A DNA stretch of 64,000 nucleotides from Ceratothoa steindachneri (GCA_963969495.1 OZ018337.1:79470648-79534647); one strand, 5' to 3'; positions 13,499-25,949 are shown, counted from the stretch's first letter. A program made the numbers and translations. The notes: a model not told the origin generated them from the letters alone.

Positions 13499-13616
13499 CG
13501 AGGGGCGGTCAATAAGTTTTGCAATTCGGATATAAGGAAACGAGATATGAGGAAAAATGTTTTATTATTTTTCAATATAACTACCCTCGACTTCAATGCA
13601 CTTGCGTCACTTGTCC
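13499..13616 (-). mobile_element. mariner 3' end remnant
   Basis: A terminal sequence gaggggcggtcaataagttt follows a TA at 13497-13498 and matches the look of a mariner terminal inverted repeat. On the minus strand, codons ending at 13565 read CIEVEGSYIEK then stop, the characteristic mariner transposase C-terminus. Only about 12 codons remain. It interrupts Penelope-like copy A. Confidence 0.68.
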
Positions 13617-14889
13617 CTACCGGATGGGAGGGGAAAGCAAGGGCATATGGAAACATATTTCGTGTGCTGGACCGCGACATCATATTAATAACAGAACACG
13701 GTATTGACACTACATCGGGTCAAATTAAATTACCCGGCTACAGAGTTGTTATGAAAAATCATTTACACTACAGGTTTTATGGTGCTGCTTGTGAGGGTAT
13801 GGAACGTACATACTCACATGCCGCCAGACAATCGTGGGAACGAAAGAAATTTGTCGTTTGAGTTGACCTTCGTCTCCTCTCTCTCCCCCCCCCCCACCCT
13901 TCCCCCAACTGGCAACAGGAAGTCGGACGAAAGAACGCCTATCTCACAAAGAAGCTTAAATCTTATTTGCTTTCTTTATGATACCATGGAGATTGTCCAG
14001 AAGGCGCTGCGATAAGCGAATTGTCGTGAATGGGATCTCTCTTTCGATTTCTCACAATCCGCGATATAAATAACATCACCGTTTACCCCTCTACAGCAGT
14101 GTCCCAAATCTACTCGCGTAATCCTCACGTTGAACGAGAGTCGTTGCCGTAACGTATCGACTACCAACGCGCCGTCGAGTCAACTTGGTCGCTGTCTCAA
14201 AGTGTTCCTGAAAGTACTATCCCGCCCTGCAGAGCCTATGACTAGAAGAGTACGCTCTGTTGCTCAACGTAACTTGAGTAAGAAAAGGAACATCCCAATA
14301 GTTACTGGAAGTTACGTATTTGTTAGTGTAACATCCAGTTAGGAGTGAACTAACCGGAACTGCAGCCAGCAGCCCCGAACCCGTCGTTCTATCCCCCCTC
14401 TCTCCGAGAACTCGTGTTAACGCCACCCGAACCACTCCGTCTGGACCTGAGTAGTCGTCTCTCCAATCCATCAATTAATGTTAATCTGTAAACCCAGTGT
14501 CCCTCTATTCTTAAATTACCTATTTAATTAACCGTGATTGATACTCCCATAGAGTCATTATAAATCTAGACGCTTAACGTCAGTGTTTAATATTGAATGC
14601 TTAATTTTGCCTGTTAACTATTGCTAATTATTATATTTGTGTAAAGTAAAGTTTATTTTGATTATGTGTGTTTATTTGTGGCTCCTCCCTTTTGACTTAC
14701 CCTTGGCAAGCCTTTAATTAAGCATCTCTTCGGCTAATTTATCCAACCTGTATTATGCACTCTTAGAATTCAACAATCACAAACCTCTTCGCAGTAACAA
14801 GTGGGACTTTTATAGTGAGAATCCTAGCTACGGCACAACACGCCTCTAACCAGCTTTCGCACGTTCAGTAGGAATTAAAGCCTACCTAT
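13617..14889. other. Unassigned, more GC-balanced stretch
   Basis: Higher GC than its surroundings up to about 14480, then AT-rich. It contains an open frame on the plus strand to 13861 and shorter ones at 14130-14342, none with a motif I recognise. It could be the 5' part (ORF1 or leader) of the LINE that starts just downstream, but nothing proves it. Confidence 0.3.
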
Positions 14890-17532
14890 ACATATATATA
14901 TGATCGTAGGATTGAGTCATAGGGTCAATACCACCGACTTAAACAAAAGCGGTGTGTCAAGATCAAGGACTAGAATAATTATTGGACCAGACTATGAGCA
15001 TTTATACGACACTGCTATAGTTGTCAAGGGAAATATCTCGTTCAAATTCCTACCGGAGCTGGACGAATCCTTTTTGGTGGTTGAACTCCACACATTGGTA
15101 AGAGACTTCGTGATAACCGCAAGTTATCAACCCCCTCGACGAGCCTACTTTCCCATAAATAACTTCTACACACTGTTTGGGTATCTCAGAATAGCAATCT
15201 TAGGGGGCAACCTCAATGCCAGATGTCGGGCAGCAGTCTATGGTAGAACCACCGAAAGAGGCAGAAACATGGAATTGATTATATATTATAGGAAGAAAAA
15301 TCATCCAAAGAATAGGTCCGGAATTTCCATCCTATATCACCTCCACATAAGCCACCAAGCCTGACATAATCTTAACAAGTGAAGGGTTCCCCTTCAACTA
15401 CCATAGCGAGCCGGACCCAGCACTTTCCAGTGACCACATAGTGATCCTCACCACAATCTCACTTACGTCGATCCAGCTACCAGCTACTCTTCTAAAAAAA
15501 CTACGCCTCGGCCAACTGGGAACGTTACAAGAGACAACTCAATCTATTCGCCCTAGCTGACCTAAGTGATGCAACCGTGGAGGGAATAGATGAAGAGTTG
15601 GAGAGGATAACTGCGACTATTCTAGAAGCAGACCGTGAGTGCGTACCCAAGACAGGGTACAGAGCTCCTGTTCAACCTAGATGGAAAGAGGAAGTGAGGG
15701 CAATCGCTCGTGATCACATGGAAGTGTATGAAGAGATAAGACGGGCAGGTCCAAACCGGGAGAGAAGCTTGCTACTACGGTGCCTAAGTGCCGAACTTAA
15801 AAACGCTATCAACCTCCAACAGGGGGAAATATGGAACAACTTAATAGATATATTCGATGGCGAGTTGAAGCCAGCTAAGTTCTTGCGACAAATCAGAAAA
15901 CTAAAAGGACAAACAGGAAAATCGAAGGCTGGAATTAAAGAAAAACTGGGATTATATAGAGGAACCGGCAGTTCTGGAAGAAAGATTTTGAACATACTGG
16001 AAAAATGTCTTCAGCATCTCTCCAGAAGACAATGGAGAGTTCGACCAGGAATTCGAAGGCCAACTAATAGAAGACCTGAATTATATTAGACATCAAACGT
16101 ACCCACATCAGTAAGTAGACGAAAGGAATGAGATGGCGGAACAAGGCCGAACAATAACACCTGAAGAGATCGTGGCCACTCTAAAGTCCTTTAAACAAAG
16201 AGCGCCAGGTTGGACAGGCATCACTTAATGCAACTAGGTAAATGCCTCACAGCAGATCATTCAGGGAATCACTAACATCTTCAATGGTTCCCTGAATACA
16301 AGTTACTTCTCAGACGGCTTAAAGATCGTTAAAATAATATTTATGCCTAAGGGAGGTAAACCCCCTAATCAACTGCTTAATTACAGGCCAATCTCACTGC
16401 TTGAGTTTGTGGTGAAGATCTACGAGAAGCTCCTGGCCGACCGGATTCAATACCACTTAGCCGAGCAAGGAGCTCATAACCCTCCGCAGCACGGGTTTCG
16501 TAGGAGACATGGAACGGAAACTGCCGTCGCTGTCATAACGTAAAAACTTGCAAGCAGCAAAGCTGAGCGGAAATACGTAGACGTGGTATTGCGAGATGTT
16601 CAAAAGGCCTTTGATAAGGTTTAACCGATGGGTCTACAATACAAGAGCTTGAACCTTTGGCTAAACCCAATCCTGGAAATGGTCCTATGCGACCATATCA
16701 TGGAAAGGAGAGCTCAAATTTCGATCGAGGGCTACACAAGACGCGAATTCGAACTGGGGGCGGGTGTTCTAGAAGGCAGCTGCCTGAGTCCGTTGCTGTA
16801 CCTCGTGTACACAATAGACCTCCCTGCTCCAGTGCGAGACGATACGATGCATCTGCAGTTCGCAGATTACATTACTCAAATCGTCCCAAATCCTATCAGC
16901 AACCCTGGAGTTCAAGCAGGGGCGCCAGTTGGCGAGATCGAAAATATCAACATATTTAAAGAAAGGTAGAAAATTAAGACGAACCGCCAGAAATTCTAGG
17001 TAATTCCAATGAACCGCCGAAGGTAGACGACATCCTCGTAGATGACGAACACTACCCTTACTCTAACAAGGGAAATGTCTTGCTCTTACGACTCACAAAA
17101 TCAGCCAAAAGAGCGCTGGAGAAACTTTACAGATTCCGAAGCCTTAATGTGCCGAATAATAATAAACTTTACACTGCCTTGGTACGTTCGGCCCTGGTGT
17201 ACCCAGCAGTAGTCGAGCAGATGGCCAGCTGTATCTCCCTGAGGACTTTGCAGTGTGTGCAGAATAAAGCCACACTGTTTATTGACGGCGAAAGAACGAT
17301 GGACCGTATCAGGCAGACAGTCCTAAATGAAAGAGTCAAACTCAAGTCAATTAATATGGAGATCCAGAGGCTAGAGAGAAAGACATGGGATAAGGGTAAG
17401 GAAGAAATACTCCAAAATATCAACAATAATTTTGACATAACTCAACGCAGTCGTCACAAAGTAGAAAGAACAGCATTGTTCCCTAGCGGAAGAAACTGTG
17501 CGAGGGAAGAAATAAAACCAATCTATACCTAA
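14890..17532 (+). pseudogene. Jockey-like LINE ORF2 (endonuclease-reverse transcriptase)
   Basis: Broken ORF2 of a non-LTR retrotransposon. Endonuclease: about 14900-15370, with AILGGNLNARCRA (the Asp of the usual GGDFNA is Asn) and, near 15430, SSDHIVI. Linker: 15577-16000. Reverse transcriptase: MPKGGKPPNQLLNYRPISLL (16343), QHGFRRRHGTETAVAVI (16488), VQKAFDKV (16599), LEGSCLSPLLYLVYTIDLP (16772) and LQFADYIT (16854). The catalytic FADD is FADY, so a key Asp is lost. The C-terminal region 17080-17530 is one open frame ending at 17532. Several stops and frameshifts separate the blocks. A run of small hairpins follows the stop and probably belongs to the 3' UTR. Confidence 0.8.
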
Positions 17533-17559
17533 GAATGTAAACTCCAAAAATAATTTAAT

Positions 17560-17970
17560 AAAAAGAGATGGTGAAAATAAACAAAAAGAGACAATAAGGC
17601 TATTAAAAAGAGGCAAAGTGCCCAAGTTATTATGACACATAAAATGAAATAAAATTAACAAACAACAAAAGATAATCATTAATAAAAAGATGCGAAGTGC
17701 CCAAGTTAAATTATAAATGAAATAGAAATTAACAACAAAAGTTAAAAGTTTAGAAAAAGATGCAAAGTGCCAAAATGTAATTTTAAATTAAAATAGGTAA
17801 GAGAATAATTAAACAGCAAACATAAAAAACTCTAGTAAATGATAAAAACAATAAAGAACATAGATAAAAAGAGGCAAGTGCCCAAAATAATAATTAAACT
17901 AAATTAAGATAAAGATTAAAGGAACAACAAATATAAAAAGCCTAAATAAAAGAGGCAAAATGCCCATCGC
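17560..17970 (+). repeat. Degenerate tandem GGCA-AAG-TGCC hairpin motifs in LINE 3' UTR
   Basis: Five copies of an 'aaaagaggcaaagtgccc' motif lie at about 17609, 17684, 17754, 17869 and 17949, spaced about 70-115 bp in A-rich DNA. In the best copy GGCA and TGCC flank AAG and can form a 4-bp hairpin. The spacer sequences are also loosely similar, so this looks like an old tandem duplication downstream of the LINE stop codon. Confidence 0.7.
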
Positions 17971-18284
17971 TAAGGTAACAAACAAAACCATAAATTAACA
18001 AAGGGATAACCTACCAGTTAACAAAATATGACTTGAAAGGCTCAGAGCCACGACAGAGGAAGTAACTTAAGAGTTAATAGAATATTCAAACAAAAGGAAG
18101 AACATGACCGTCAAGGGCGGTCAGCAAAACTATAGAAGGATAAGACGTAAAAAACTAAAAGTAAAAAAAAGAGAGAAATGCTAGTGATGCCCTCAACACC
18201 AAGGCAAACTAGTAAACAATTTTACACCTATGAAAACCTACCCCACATTTCATCACTTTCATTAACTTGAACTTGAATTTTCTT

Positions 18285-18544
18285 TTTGACTCCAACATTC
18301 TTCAACGATAAAGGAGGAAAGACACTCTGAAAATGATCGCAGAGATCGAAAGCTCAGCAATTTAAGTCAAGTTTGGTTTTACCAAACACATTTCATTTAA
18401 AAAAGAGATGAACGTAAGAGAAGTTGTTTACCATCTACAAGATGAACTAAAAACGATAATAAGAAAAATAGAAAATTTCCACTAAGAAAATATACTATGG
18501 TCTTTAACAAAATCTGCATACAAGAAGGTCTGCTACCCATTTAC

Positions 18545-18549
<5 letters not shown>
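18285..18549 (+). mobile_element. Penelope-like element, copy B (head segment)
   Basis: Plus-strand counterpart of copies A, C and D. It has the leader with ttcttcaacgataaaggagg, then the hammerhead-like core (about 18328-18362: ctgaaaatgatcgcag, then agatcgaaagctcagc), then an ATG at 18409 giving MNVREVVYHLQDELK, and later FNKICIQEGLLPIYTNIYI running directly into (TA)n at 18550. One frame change separates the two ORF pieces. Confidence 0.65.

Positions 18550-18576
<27 letters not shown>
18550..18576. repeat. (TA)n microsatellite
   Basis: Short TA run that begins inside the YTNIYI codons of Penelope-like copy B. Confidence 0.95.
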
Positions 18577-18580
<4 letters not shown>

Positions 18581-18599
18581 TCACCTAAATTTCTTCTAC

Positions 18600-18798
18600 A
18601 AAGTTTGAGTCTTATATTCAGTAAGAAGGACAAAACGAAGAAGGCGAGTCCCATTTTTAATTCCAACGTTTCGGGTTATTACAAAACCCATCTAAGGAGC
18701 TAAAAACAAAATAATTAGCTCTTGAAGATGGGTTCTGTAAAAACCCCAAACGTTGGAATTAAACATGGGACCCTCCTTCTTCGTTTTTTCCTTCTTAC

Positions 18799-18810
<12 letters not shown>
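18600..18810. repeat. Inverted repeat with hammerhead-like core
   Basis: Two arms of about 85-95 bp, at about 18612-18700 and 18718-18806, face each other around a short spacer and end in ttcagtaagaagg at the left and its complement at the right, next to (TA)n. Read outward from the centre, each arm carries gatgggtt(t/c)tgtaa followed by aaccc and (g/c)aaacgttgga. This resembles the CUGANGA / stem II / GAAAC layout of the minimal hammerhead ribozymes in Penelope-like termini. Neither arm has a perfect core. Confidence 0.6.

Positions 18811-18862
<52 letters not shown>
18802..18862. repeat. (TA)n microsatellite
   Basis: About 60 bp of TA abutting the right arm of the inverted repeat. Confidence 0.97.
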
Positions 18863-18865
<3 letters not shown>

Positions 18866-20449
18866 CTTATTTTCTCTGTACGGAATGTGCAAGAGGCAAA
18901 GATGGATATTGGTTTCAATTGTGTATTAAAACTGATTTGAGTCTTCGCTGTATTCATTTTGCAGTTGCATGCTTCGAGCCAACACTAATAAACAAAACAT
19001 TCACATTTTTTAAAAAAGAAACAAATCCCCAATTTAAATTAATGTAAATTTCACATTCATCATTTTGTGTTTGGTGCACAAATAATCTTCAGTCTTCCCC
19101 TAGTAAATTCCATTCCTTCAGACTGGATGTTAAAAGCAGCTCCTGACTTTGTAAGAGCTAAGTCCCTGATCGAATCATCAAGTTCCCCTTGATTTGGAAA
19201 CTATGGAAGCGTACCCATTCCTGGTACGAATGCTTCAACCATTTCTATGCTACCACCGCTTTCTCACCTCTACCTATGAAAATCTGTTTTATCTTCTGTC
19301 TAAAAGATAAATGACTACATTTAACAACTTCAACCGAAACCTGAATGAAATTAATACTCCATTCTAATTAAAAGTAAAATTTGTTTGTAAAATTACGAAA
19401 TTTTTACTACTTATGTACATTTTCTTGCCTATGTGGTACTGGTAGACTACCATCATTACAGACAGGTTCTACAAGATGATCCTATGTCTGAATTTTGAAG
19501 AGATTGTCTTTGTTTATCTTTCCTCGACCTTGAAACATTTTTCAGGCAGAAATAGCAGTTTTGACGGGGTTTCTTCGGCTCTCTCCAAATTTTGAAAATA
19601 GCAAAAGGCACAATTCTTCTGACCCCTCTCAACCCTCTTTCTAGACTGGATCGAAAGCATCTAGAAATCATATGAGGGTCCTGTGGGTTTTCTTGCAAAC
19701 CCATGGTAATTCCAAAGTAGACCCCGTGTGCTATGTAGAATTTGGTACCTTTCACGATTTTATGTGATCAATGATTTATCCCAACATAATATCTACCTCA
19801 CATACGTAGCAAAATGTATCGGGGGGGAATTTTTGGCATCCCCAATAGCCGAGCTCAAGAAAGCTACAATTATATCCGAGGAATCAATCGGAAACAGAAA
19901 TAAAACATTAACCAGTAATAATATAAAAATCCATCGATTTCTGTAACGGTTGATGATACCGGAAAGAAATCTCCGTTTTGGAATCAGCACAAAAAAAATA
20001 GAAATAAAGAGTAAATAAATTATAGTTAACAAAACCTTGGCAAAAAATTGTTACGTAGTGTAATTCATCCATATTTTCGTTTCCATAGTTACAAGAATGT
20101 CTATATTTATCCAGCGGACATAAATATGTATACAATGATGTATTGACACACACATTTGTTCCATTCAGCCATTTCACACTTTGATGATTATCCTCTGGAA
20201 CACTTTTGGCTTTTAGTCCCTAAAATGACCTAATTTCTTGTTTTTAGAAATAAAAGTTGTTTTTAAGTTCCAGTGGAAATTTCCAAAATCTAAAACCAAT
20301 TTGTTTTAGAGTATTTGATAAATGAAAAGGATATTAATTTAACTAAAGTTTTTGTTTTTTGTAAGTAAAGCTTTCCTTTACTCTTCTTTTTAACTGGCTC
20401 TATTTACTTTATCAGGCTGTTAATTCTCTCCGTCGACGACTCTTAAATT
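18863..20449. other. Mostly unassigned; one weak protein scrap
   Basis: On the minus strand, 19456-19755 reads FAIFKIWREPKKPRQNCYFC. It resembles the WREP...CYFC block of an uncharacterised repetitive arthropod protein, but it is too short to assign with confidence. The rest is AT-rich with no recognisable feature. Confidence 0.3.
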
Positions 20450-20695
20450 TCCAGCTGAATTCAGCAACTCAGTAAATGAAGAAGCGGAGCGGCTCTCGAG
20501 AATCTCCTGCTGAGTTCAGCAGCTCAGTAAATGAAGAGACGGAGCGGAACTCGTTCATGCAGAGTAATTTAATCTCATCCTCGAATCTTGTTAGCTACTC
20601 GAAATCGGCACAGAATGGCGTCCTTCACATTCAAAAATTTCAAAACGCAAAAATTTCAAAACGCAAAAATTTCAAACAAACTTTTGCGTTTTGAG
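20450..20695. repeat. Two small tandem repeats
   Basis: A 57-bp unit is present twice (gctgaattcagcaactcagt at about 20453 and gctgagttcagcagctcagt at about 20510). At about 20632-20680 a 16-bp unit 'caaaaatttcaaaacg' is repeated about three times and is followed by its partial complement 'cttttgcgttttg'. Confidence 0.75.
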
Positions 20696-21302
20696 AGAAA
20701 ATGTACTCAAAATTTTTGTCCTAATTCTTTATTTTCTTGCCTCGGCGCAATCCTAGCTTTTAGCTTAATTATTTTCTAACTGCTTTTTGAGGGGGATGAG
20801 CGCTAGATTTTATCATAATATTTGTATCCGAAATCGCTAATTTGCTTCATAATCTCGCACATCATCTCCTCCCCTGTTTCTCAATCGGAAGCCATGGCAC
20901 ATTTATAGGGGGCCAAAGAAAATGTTGATATATAAAGAGGTCAGACTCCATGGAGGCTACAGAACTCAATCTTATGAAGTCTAAATTATAGTTAGTCCAA
21001 TAGATCATTTTTAATAAAATATTAATATATATGTACTCCGTTTTTTAGATATTTTATAATAGAATTTGAATTTATTTTTAAACAAGATAAATGTGTAAAA
21101 GAGAGTTAATTTATAGAGTACCTACTGAAAATAATGCTTTGGGGGCCCCTCAGGAAAACTATGATTCCTAAGGGAGCCATAGGATAAAACTGGTTGAGAA
21201 CCACTCATTTAGTCGAGGGGAAATAATTTTGAAAGAGATTTTGGGGATGAAAGTGAAACTTCTTGCCTTTCTTCACCAACCTTTTTCTTCTATTCAATCT
21301 GT
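20696..21302. other. No gene recognised
   Basis: AT-rich DNA before the Merlin transposon. No motif or structure stands out. Confidence 0.4.
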
Positions 21303-22566
21303 TCTCTTATTATGACGCAATTTCGTCTCCTCGGCCAGATGGTTGAACGGCCGGTTACTCGAGTGAGTAGCTTCTCAGATAGATGTCTGTACTGCCTTTC
21401 TCATGCGCAGGACTCGAGGTATAGGATTATTTTTGTTATATTTATTTGGGTAGTTTGATGGGACGAATAGGAGGAAAGTAAAAAAATTGAAAGCTAAACA
21501 TTAATTAGTTACAAAAAAATCTACAATTAACCTTGTAAATTTGAGCAACTGTCTTTTCCTTTATTTCGTTGCCTCCATAAAAGTTCGCACATATATGAGT
21601 CGATCAGAGAACGAGCGGTTCTACATTCTATTTTATTCTTCATTTTTGCCTTGGCCCGAGGCGACTCTATATGGTTTCTGTGGGCACTTCTTTCTGGATC
21701 TTCAAAGTTCTTTGAGTGGTTAACAATCAAATGTTTATACCGTATCTCTGGCAAGAAATAAATTCCATTGTATGCCCCAGCCTTATCAGAAATAATAGTC
21801 ATGCCAGACAATACACATTCTTTAATGATAGATAATAATGTTTCTGCCGATCTATCAGGAACTGCATACATGAAACACTCGCGCGCTTCCCTGCAAATCC
21901 CTCCGAAAACCCACTGCATTGGCAAAACCCTCCCGACATTGTTCTTTCTTCGTGAAAACAAGGATTCATCTATTTCTACTGTCAATCCATTTCTACCGAT
22001 CTTTATAGGATTTGGGATTGACGAATTTGCGCACACTTCACGGAGATAGTTCTTCCAGTCCGTAATAGCTTGCATAACATTTTTTGTTATTCCTTACAAA
22101 AAACAGTAGTTGTTAAGTTGTTGCACCATGCATGAACGAAAAAGAAGATGGTTTCCATAGGTATTTTTAACCCTTCTAACCAGGTATCGCTTCTCAATCC
22201 GGATTTGCTTTTACACCCTTGTTTGTGACAGCGCCATTCAGGTGGGTAATGAGACAACGAAAATTTCATGTTGTGTCCACAACACAACATGTGTGGAGCA
22301 CAATACCTCTTTCTTGCAAATAATTCACTGATTGTTCGATATTTTGAACCTCCCTAGCAAGTTCGTACGTTGGAATTTCTTTAAGGGAGAAAACAATACT
22401 TATGCCTCCATACAAACCAAAGGATTTCGTAAAACTAAAAATGTCACAGGCTACTCACTCGAGTAACCGGCCATTCAAGAAAAAAAAATATCTGAGGAGC
22501 TACTCACTCGAGTAACCGTCCCTTCAGCCATCTGGCTGAGGAGATGAAATTGCGCCATAATAAGAG
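21303..22566 (-). mobile_element. Merlin-type DNA transposon, nearly full length
   Basis: Terminal inverted repeats of about 78 bp (21303-21380 and about 22489-22566) start tctcttattatg and share cggttactcgagtgagtagc. They enclose an ISXO2/IS1595-like transposase on the minus strand, for a total of about 1.26 kb. Part of the TIR (ggccggttactcgagtgagt) is present a third time, in the same orientation as the right TIR, at about 22451-22475. I could not find a convincing 8-9-bp target duplication. Transposase plus matching TIRs make the assignment solid. Confidence 0.8.
21527..22290 (-). pseudogene. Merlin (ISXO2-like) DDE transposase, one frameshift
   Basis: The N-terminal part (22290-22087) has a zinc-ribbon-like pattern: CCGHN, then WRCHKQGCKSKSGLRSDTWL. 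The catalytic part (22075-21527) has GLTVEIDESLFSRRK (first Asp), QWVFGGICRE, TIISDKAGAY (second Asp) and HRNHIESPRAKAK (Glu). That order defines the ISXO2-like superfamily, called Merlin in animals, which excises and inserts DNA by DDE chemistry. All three acidic residues are present. The halves are in different frames; a small indel between 22075 and 22090, next to a run of A, separates them. Full length would be about 250 codons, plausible for the family. It is inactive as it stands, but barely. Confidence 0.82.
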
Positions 22567-24489
22567 AAAAATTCCGTTCTATTTTTAATGGCTTCAATAC
22601 CTTTCCAAAAGGTCCGTGGAGAAAGTGAAGGACTTGCTTTATGTTATTCGGTTGTTTTATTGTCGCCGCCCGATCCATAAAATGTTTTCATCCAGTTGAG
22701 ATGGACCAATGTACGGGTAGGAGAAGGATGGCGGGGATAGCAAAGCCTCTATGTAACCTTCTCCTTACAAAGAGGTAGAATTACTCCCAATTATTCATGT
22801 CACATTTTTCAAAATGTTTCTGACATAAGTAATTTAACTACGATGTAATTATATATGTTTTGTAAATACTCGAATAGTTTTCGATGATTGGTAAGATTGA
22901 AAAAATTAAATATAATCATAAAAATACCCAAATATCCAAATGATTAAAACAAAATAATGTCAAAATGTTTCGATATTGCTGCTTGAAATTCCGAAATAAC
23001 GTAAAATGTTTCGCTAAATTTACTTTATTTGGGGAGGTCAACCTCATATATTTATAACTAAAACCACCTAAAACACTCCATTTCAAATATCGATAGATTA
23101 GATTGTCACTCTCTGTACGAAATTCAGCGTAAAGTGTAACATCAGTAATTTGGAAAACTCCTCCTCTGTGCCAAATTCCAACTCAAACAGTTCATGAATG
23201 TGGTCGCTATTAGCGAATAAATAAATAAAAATCCTCAGATAAATAAACTCCCTTTTTTATATACAAACGGTCCCCCAAACAATCATATATTTATGATTAA
23301 AAAAATATTGTTAGAAAATTCGTAAATGAAAGGTAAATTTGTGATCCATGTGATTAAAATGTTATATCTTGTTTGTATAGAAAATTAAATTAACTACGTC
23401 AAATGGTCTAAATGTTGACAGCAGCACGAATCAACTTCTGAATGACTCGACTCAATGACTCGCAAGCTAGGGGGTAGCTAGACTACGTTTAAACTATAGC
23501 CTAACCCATGACACGTCTTTGAAAGCCAGGCTTAGGAGAGATTGTGAAGGACTGGCCGCGGGAAGGTCTTATCATCCTTTTTTTACATATTATCTCTACT
23601 ATAAAATATAGCTTGGCTTAAACCCTTAAGTCCAGTTTCCCTTTAATTTCATGTGTAAGGAATCTCACTGTTATTAGTATTCGAAATGGCTGCTCAGCTC
23701 ACTTTCTCCACCTTTGGATTCCATCTCGTAATCTCCCATTCGCCATTAATCAGACTTCATAGATCGCCTTTGGAAGATTAATCTCAAAGGAGTCTCGCTT
23801 GTCAACTTCGATGTCGCGTCTCTCTCTAGCAACGTCCAGATAGACAATGCTCTTATGCCTTCCGCTCCCCTCCCTTAAATAAGAAACTTGCAGATAATCC
23901 TCTCCCCACAGATCCAATTATTTGGTATTGATGTATGATTGTGATAAATAGGGAGGGGGGGATAAAGACCAGTAGGACCCTCATATTTAAAGCCATGGCC
24001 AAAGTTTAGGAAAGATAAATATTGGGGGTTCGAATCGAGAATTTTTCAGAATATTTAACACTATTGACATGTTCCTGGCGTGGGGAAAATTAGTTTCGCA
24101 ACTATTCACAAATTTATCCTCCATCAAGAGACACGAAAGAAAGAAATATGATCATAAAACTGTCTATTTACAAACTTTATTTATTATTTATTTGTAGACA
24201 TCTCACTTAATACTAGATTTATGGGGAAGGGGAACCTTTTGACTCCAAAGGATACTCAAATTATATACCGGCTTTGCTATGCTTACCGAAAGCTTGTGAT
24301 CGAAATTTTTTTTTTATAGAGCCCATCTGGAAACTGCCCACTAGGGCATAAGTCGCTGGAAACACGACAGCCTAGAACTAGGCTACTTTAAAATAAAAAT
24401 ATGAAAACATAACAATGATAAAAATGTGAAAAACTTAACAATTAGGAAGCAATCTCCGGCATCTGGGGAGGTCCCCCTCACCCCGGTGT
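22567..24489. other. No gene recognised
   Basis: AT-rich DNA. Minus-strand ORFs around 22475-22678 only overlap the transposon edge. No motif, RNA gene or clear repeat is seen. Confidence 0.4.
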
Positions 24490-25925
24490 AGGAGCGTGCA
24501 ACCTACAAAGAAAATAATAACAAAGCAAAAAAAAAAGAACCTTCTTTAATAAAGGGGAGAAGCCCGGCCTCCGCCCAAAAGTCAACAAGTCCACAAGTCA
24601 ATGTGTACGAACTCGTCCCGAGTAAAAGGGACAGGTGGTCGTGACCCCGTCCATCCCGGTACCGGAACAGGTATCGTGCGCGGAGATCACCCAGACTGGG
24701 ACATTCGAAAAAAATGTGCCGAATAGTCTGGGGGACGACGCAGTCGTCGCAATAGGGCGCTGGCGAGTGCTCCATCAGATAGCGATGCGTCACATGAGTG
24801 TGCCCGATTCGGAGACGACAGAAAGCGACCTGAAGCCGTCGCGGCATTGGGGGATAGGTCCATGGCAACAGTCGCGGTGCAATGGCACGCAACTTTAAGT
24901 TCCCTTCGACCGTCTCCCATCTTCTTTTCCAAGCAGTCCGAAGAGCTGTCTGTATTCCTGCCATGTAGTCGGTGTGAGGAAGAGCGAAAAGCTGGCCGGT
25001 CGCAGAGTCCTCGCGGACTCTTTGGCGCCCTCATCGGCGCGCTCATTCCCCGCAATTCCTGCATGTCCAGGAGCCCAGCAGAAGATAATCTAGACATCTG
25101 CCCGGCTCGCCAAAACCGTGGCGTCACGGATATCGCAAACCAGGGGATGTGGAGATTCCAATGCCCCGAGAGCACTCAGGGCGCTTTGTGAGTCGCTATA
25201 GATCACAATCCTGTCTCCGAACCGGCCACATCCAGTAATCTCCCGTACCGAGTGGTGTATTGCCCCCAGCTCGGCCGTGACAGACGCAGCGCCTGGTAGA
25301 GCCCCACTGACTTCAAACAGAGGGGATACGGCGTGGGAGCCGACCCCCTCTTGGGACTTGGAGCCATCCGTATACACTGGCACGGTTCCAGCGTGACACG
25401 ATGTGTGCTCCAAAAAGGTCGAACGCAATACTCGCGGCGCCGTACAAGCTTTGGGAGCAGAGGCGTGGCGACAAATAGCCAAATGTGGTACCCTCCAGGG
25501 TGGCGTCCTGGGCAGAACCAGGGGCGCCACCAGCCCGAGAGCTATATCTAGCTCTCGAAGGAGTTTCCTGGCCCTAAACCTAAAGGGCTTAGGGTATAAC
25601 TGGCGTCTCTCGGCGGCATAGGCACCGTCGAGATCAGCTACGGATGCAGTGAAAGCTGTTGGGGACTGAGGGAGGCACCGGGCTCGCGCGGCGCAGAGCG
25701 AGTGGTATCTCCGCAGCATCCACCAACAGGCTCTCAATGGGGGAAGTGCGGAAGGCACCGGTCGCAAGGCGAAGGCCGGTGTGGTGGACCGAGTCCACCT
25801 TCCGCAATAAACGCTCGGCTGCTTATGCATAAAACTCGCATCCGTAGTCGAGCTTCGAACGAACAAAGGATTGATAAAAGAGTAAGGCGGTAGCCCTATC
25901 GAAAGAGGACAGGAATCACGTAAAA
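24490..25925 (-). pseudogene. LINE C-terminus with RNase H and CCHC motif
   Basis: Minus-strand 3' part of a non-LTR retrotransposon ORF2. From 25925: a post-RT thumb region (RSKLDYGCEFYA, then RLLRKVDSVHHTGLRLATGA, in shifted frames). Then RNase H: VPVYTDGSKSQEG (first Asp), TAELGAIHHSV (Glu), IVIYSDSQSALSALG (Asp) and, after a frameshift, WAPGHAGIAGNERADEGAKE (final Asp). The C-terminal knuckle is YCDDCVVPQTIRHIFFEC, at about 24740-24690. RNase H after RT marks the I/R1/Loa-type branch. The GC-rich block stands out from its AT-rich surroundings. The upstream RT is missing, as expected for a 5'-truncated insertion. At least two frameshifts and one stop are present. Confidence 0.8.
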
Positions 25926-25949
25926 ATAAATGTTTAATTCCAACAAACA

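Noticed and set aside
21330..21400. tRNA-like sequence (cggccagatggttgaacggc)
   Set aside because: It resembles a D-arm, but the same sequence occurs inverted at 22489-22566 around a Merlin transposase, so it is part of the TIR. No B box follows.
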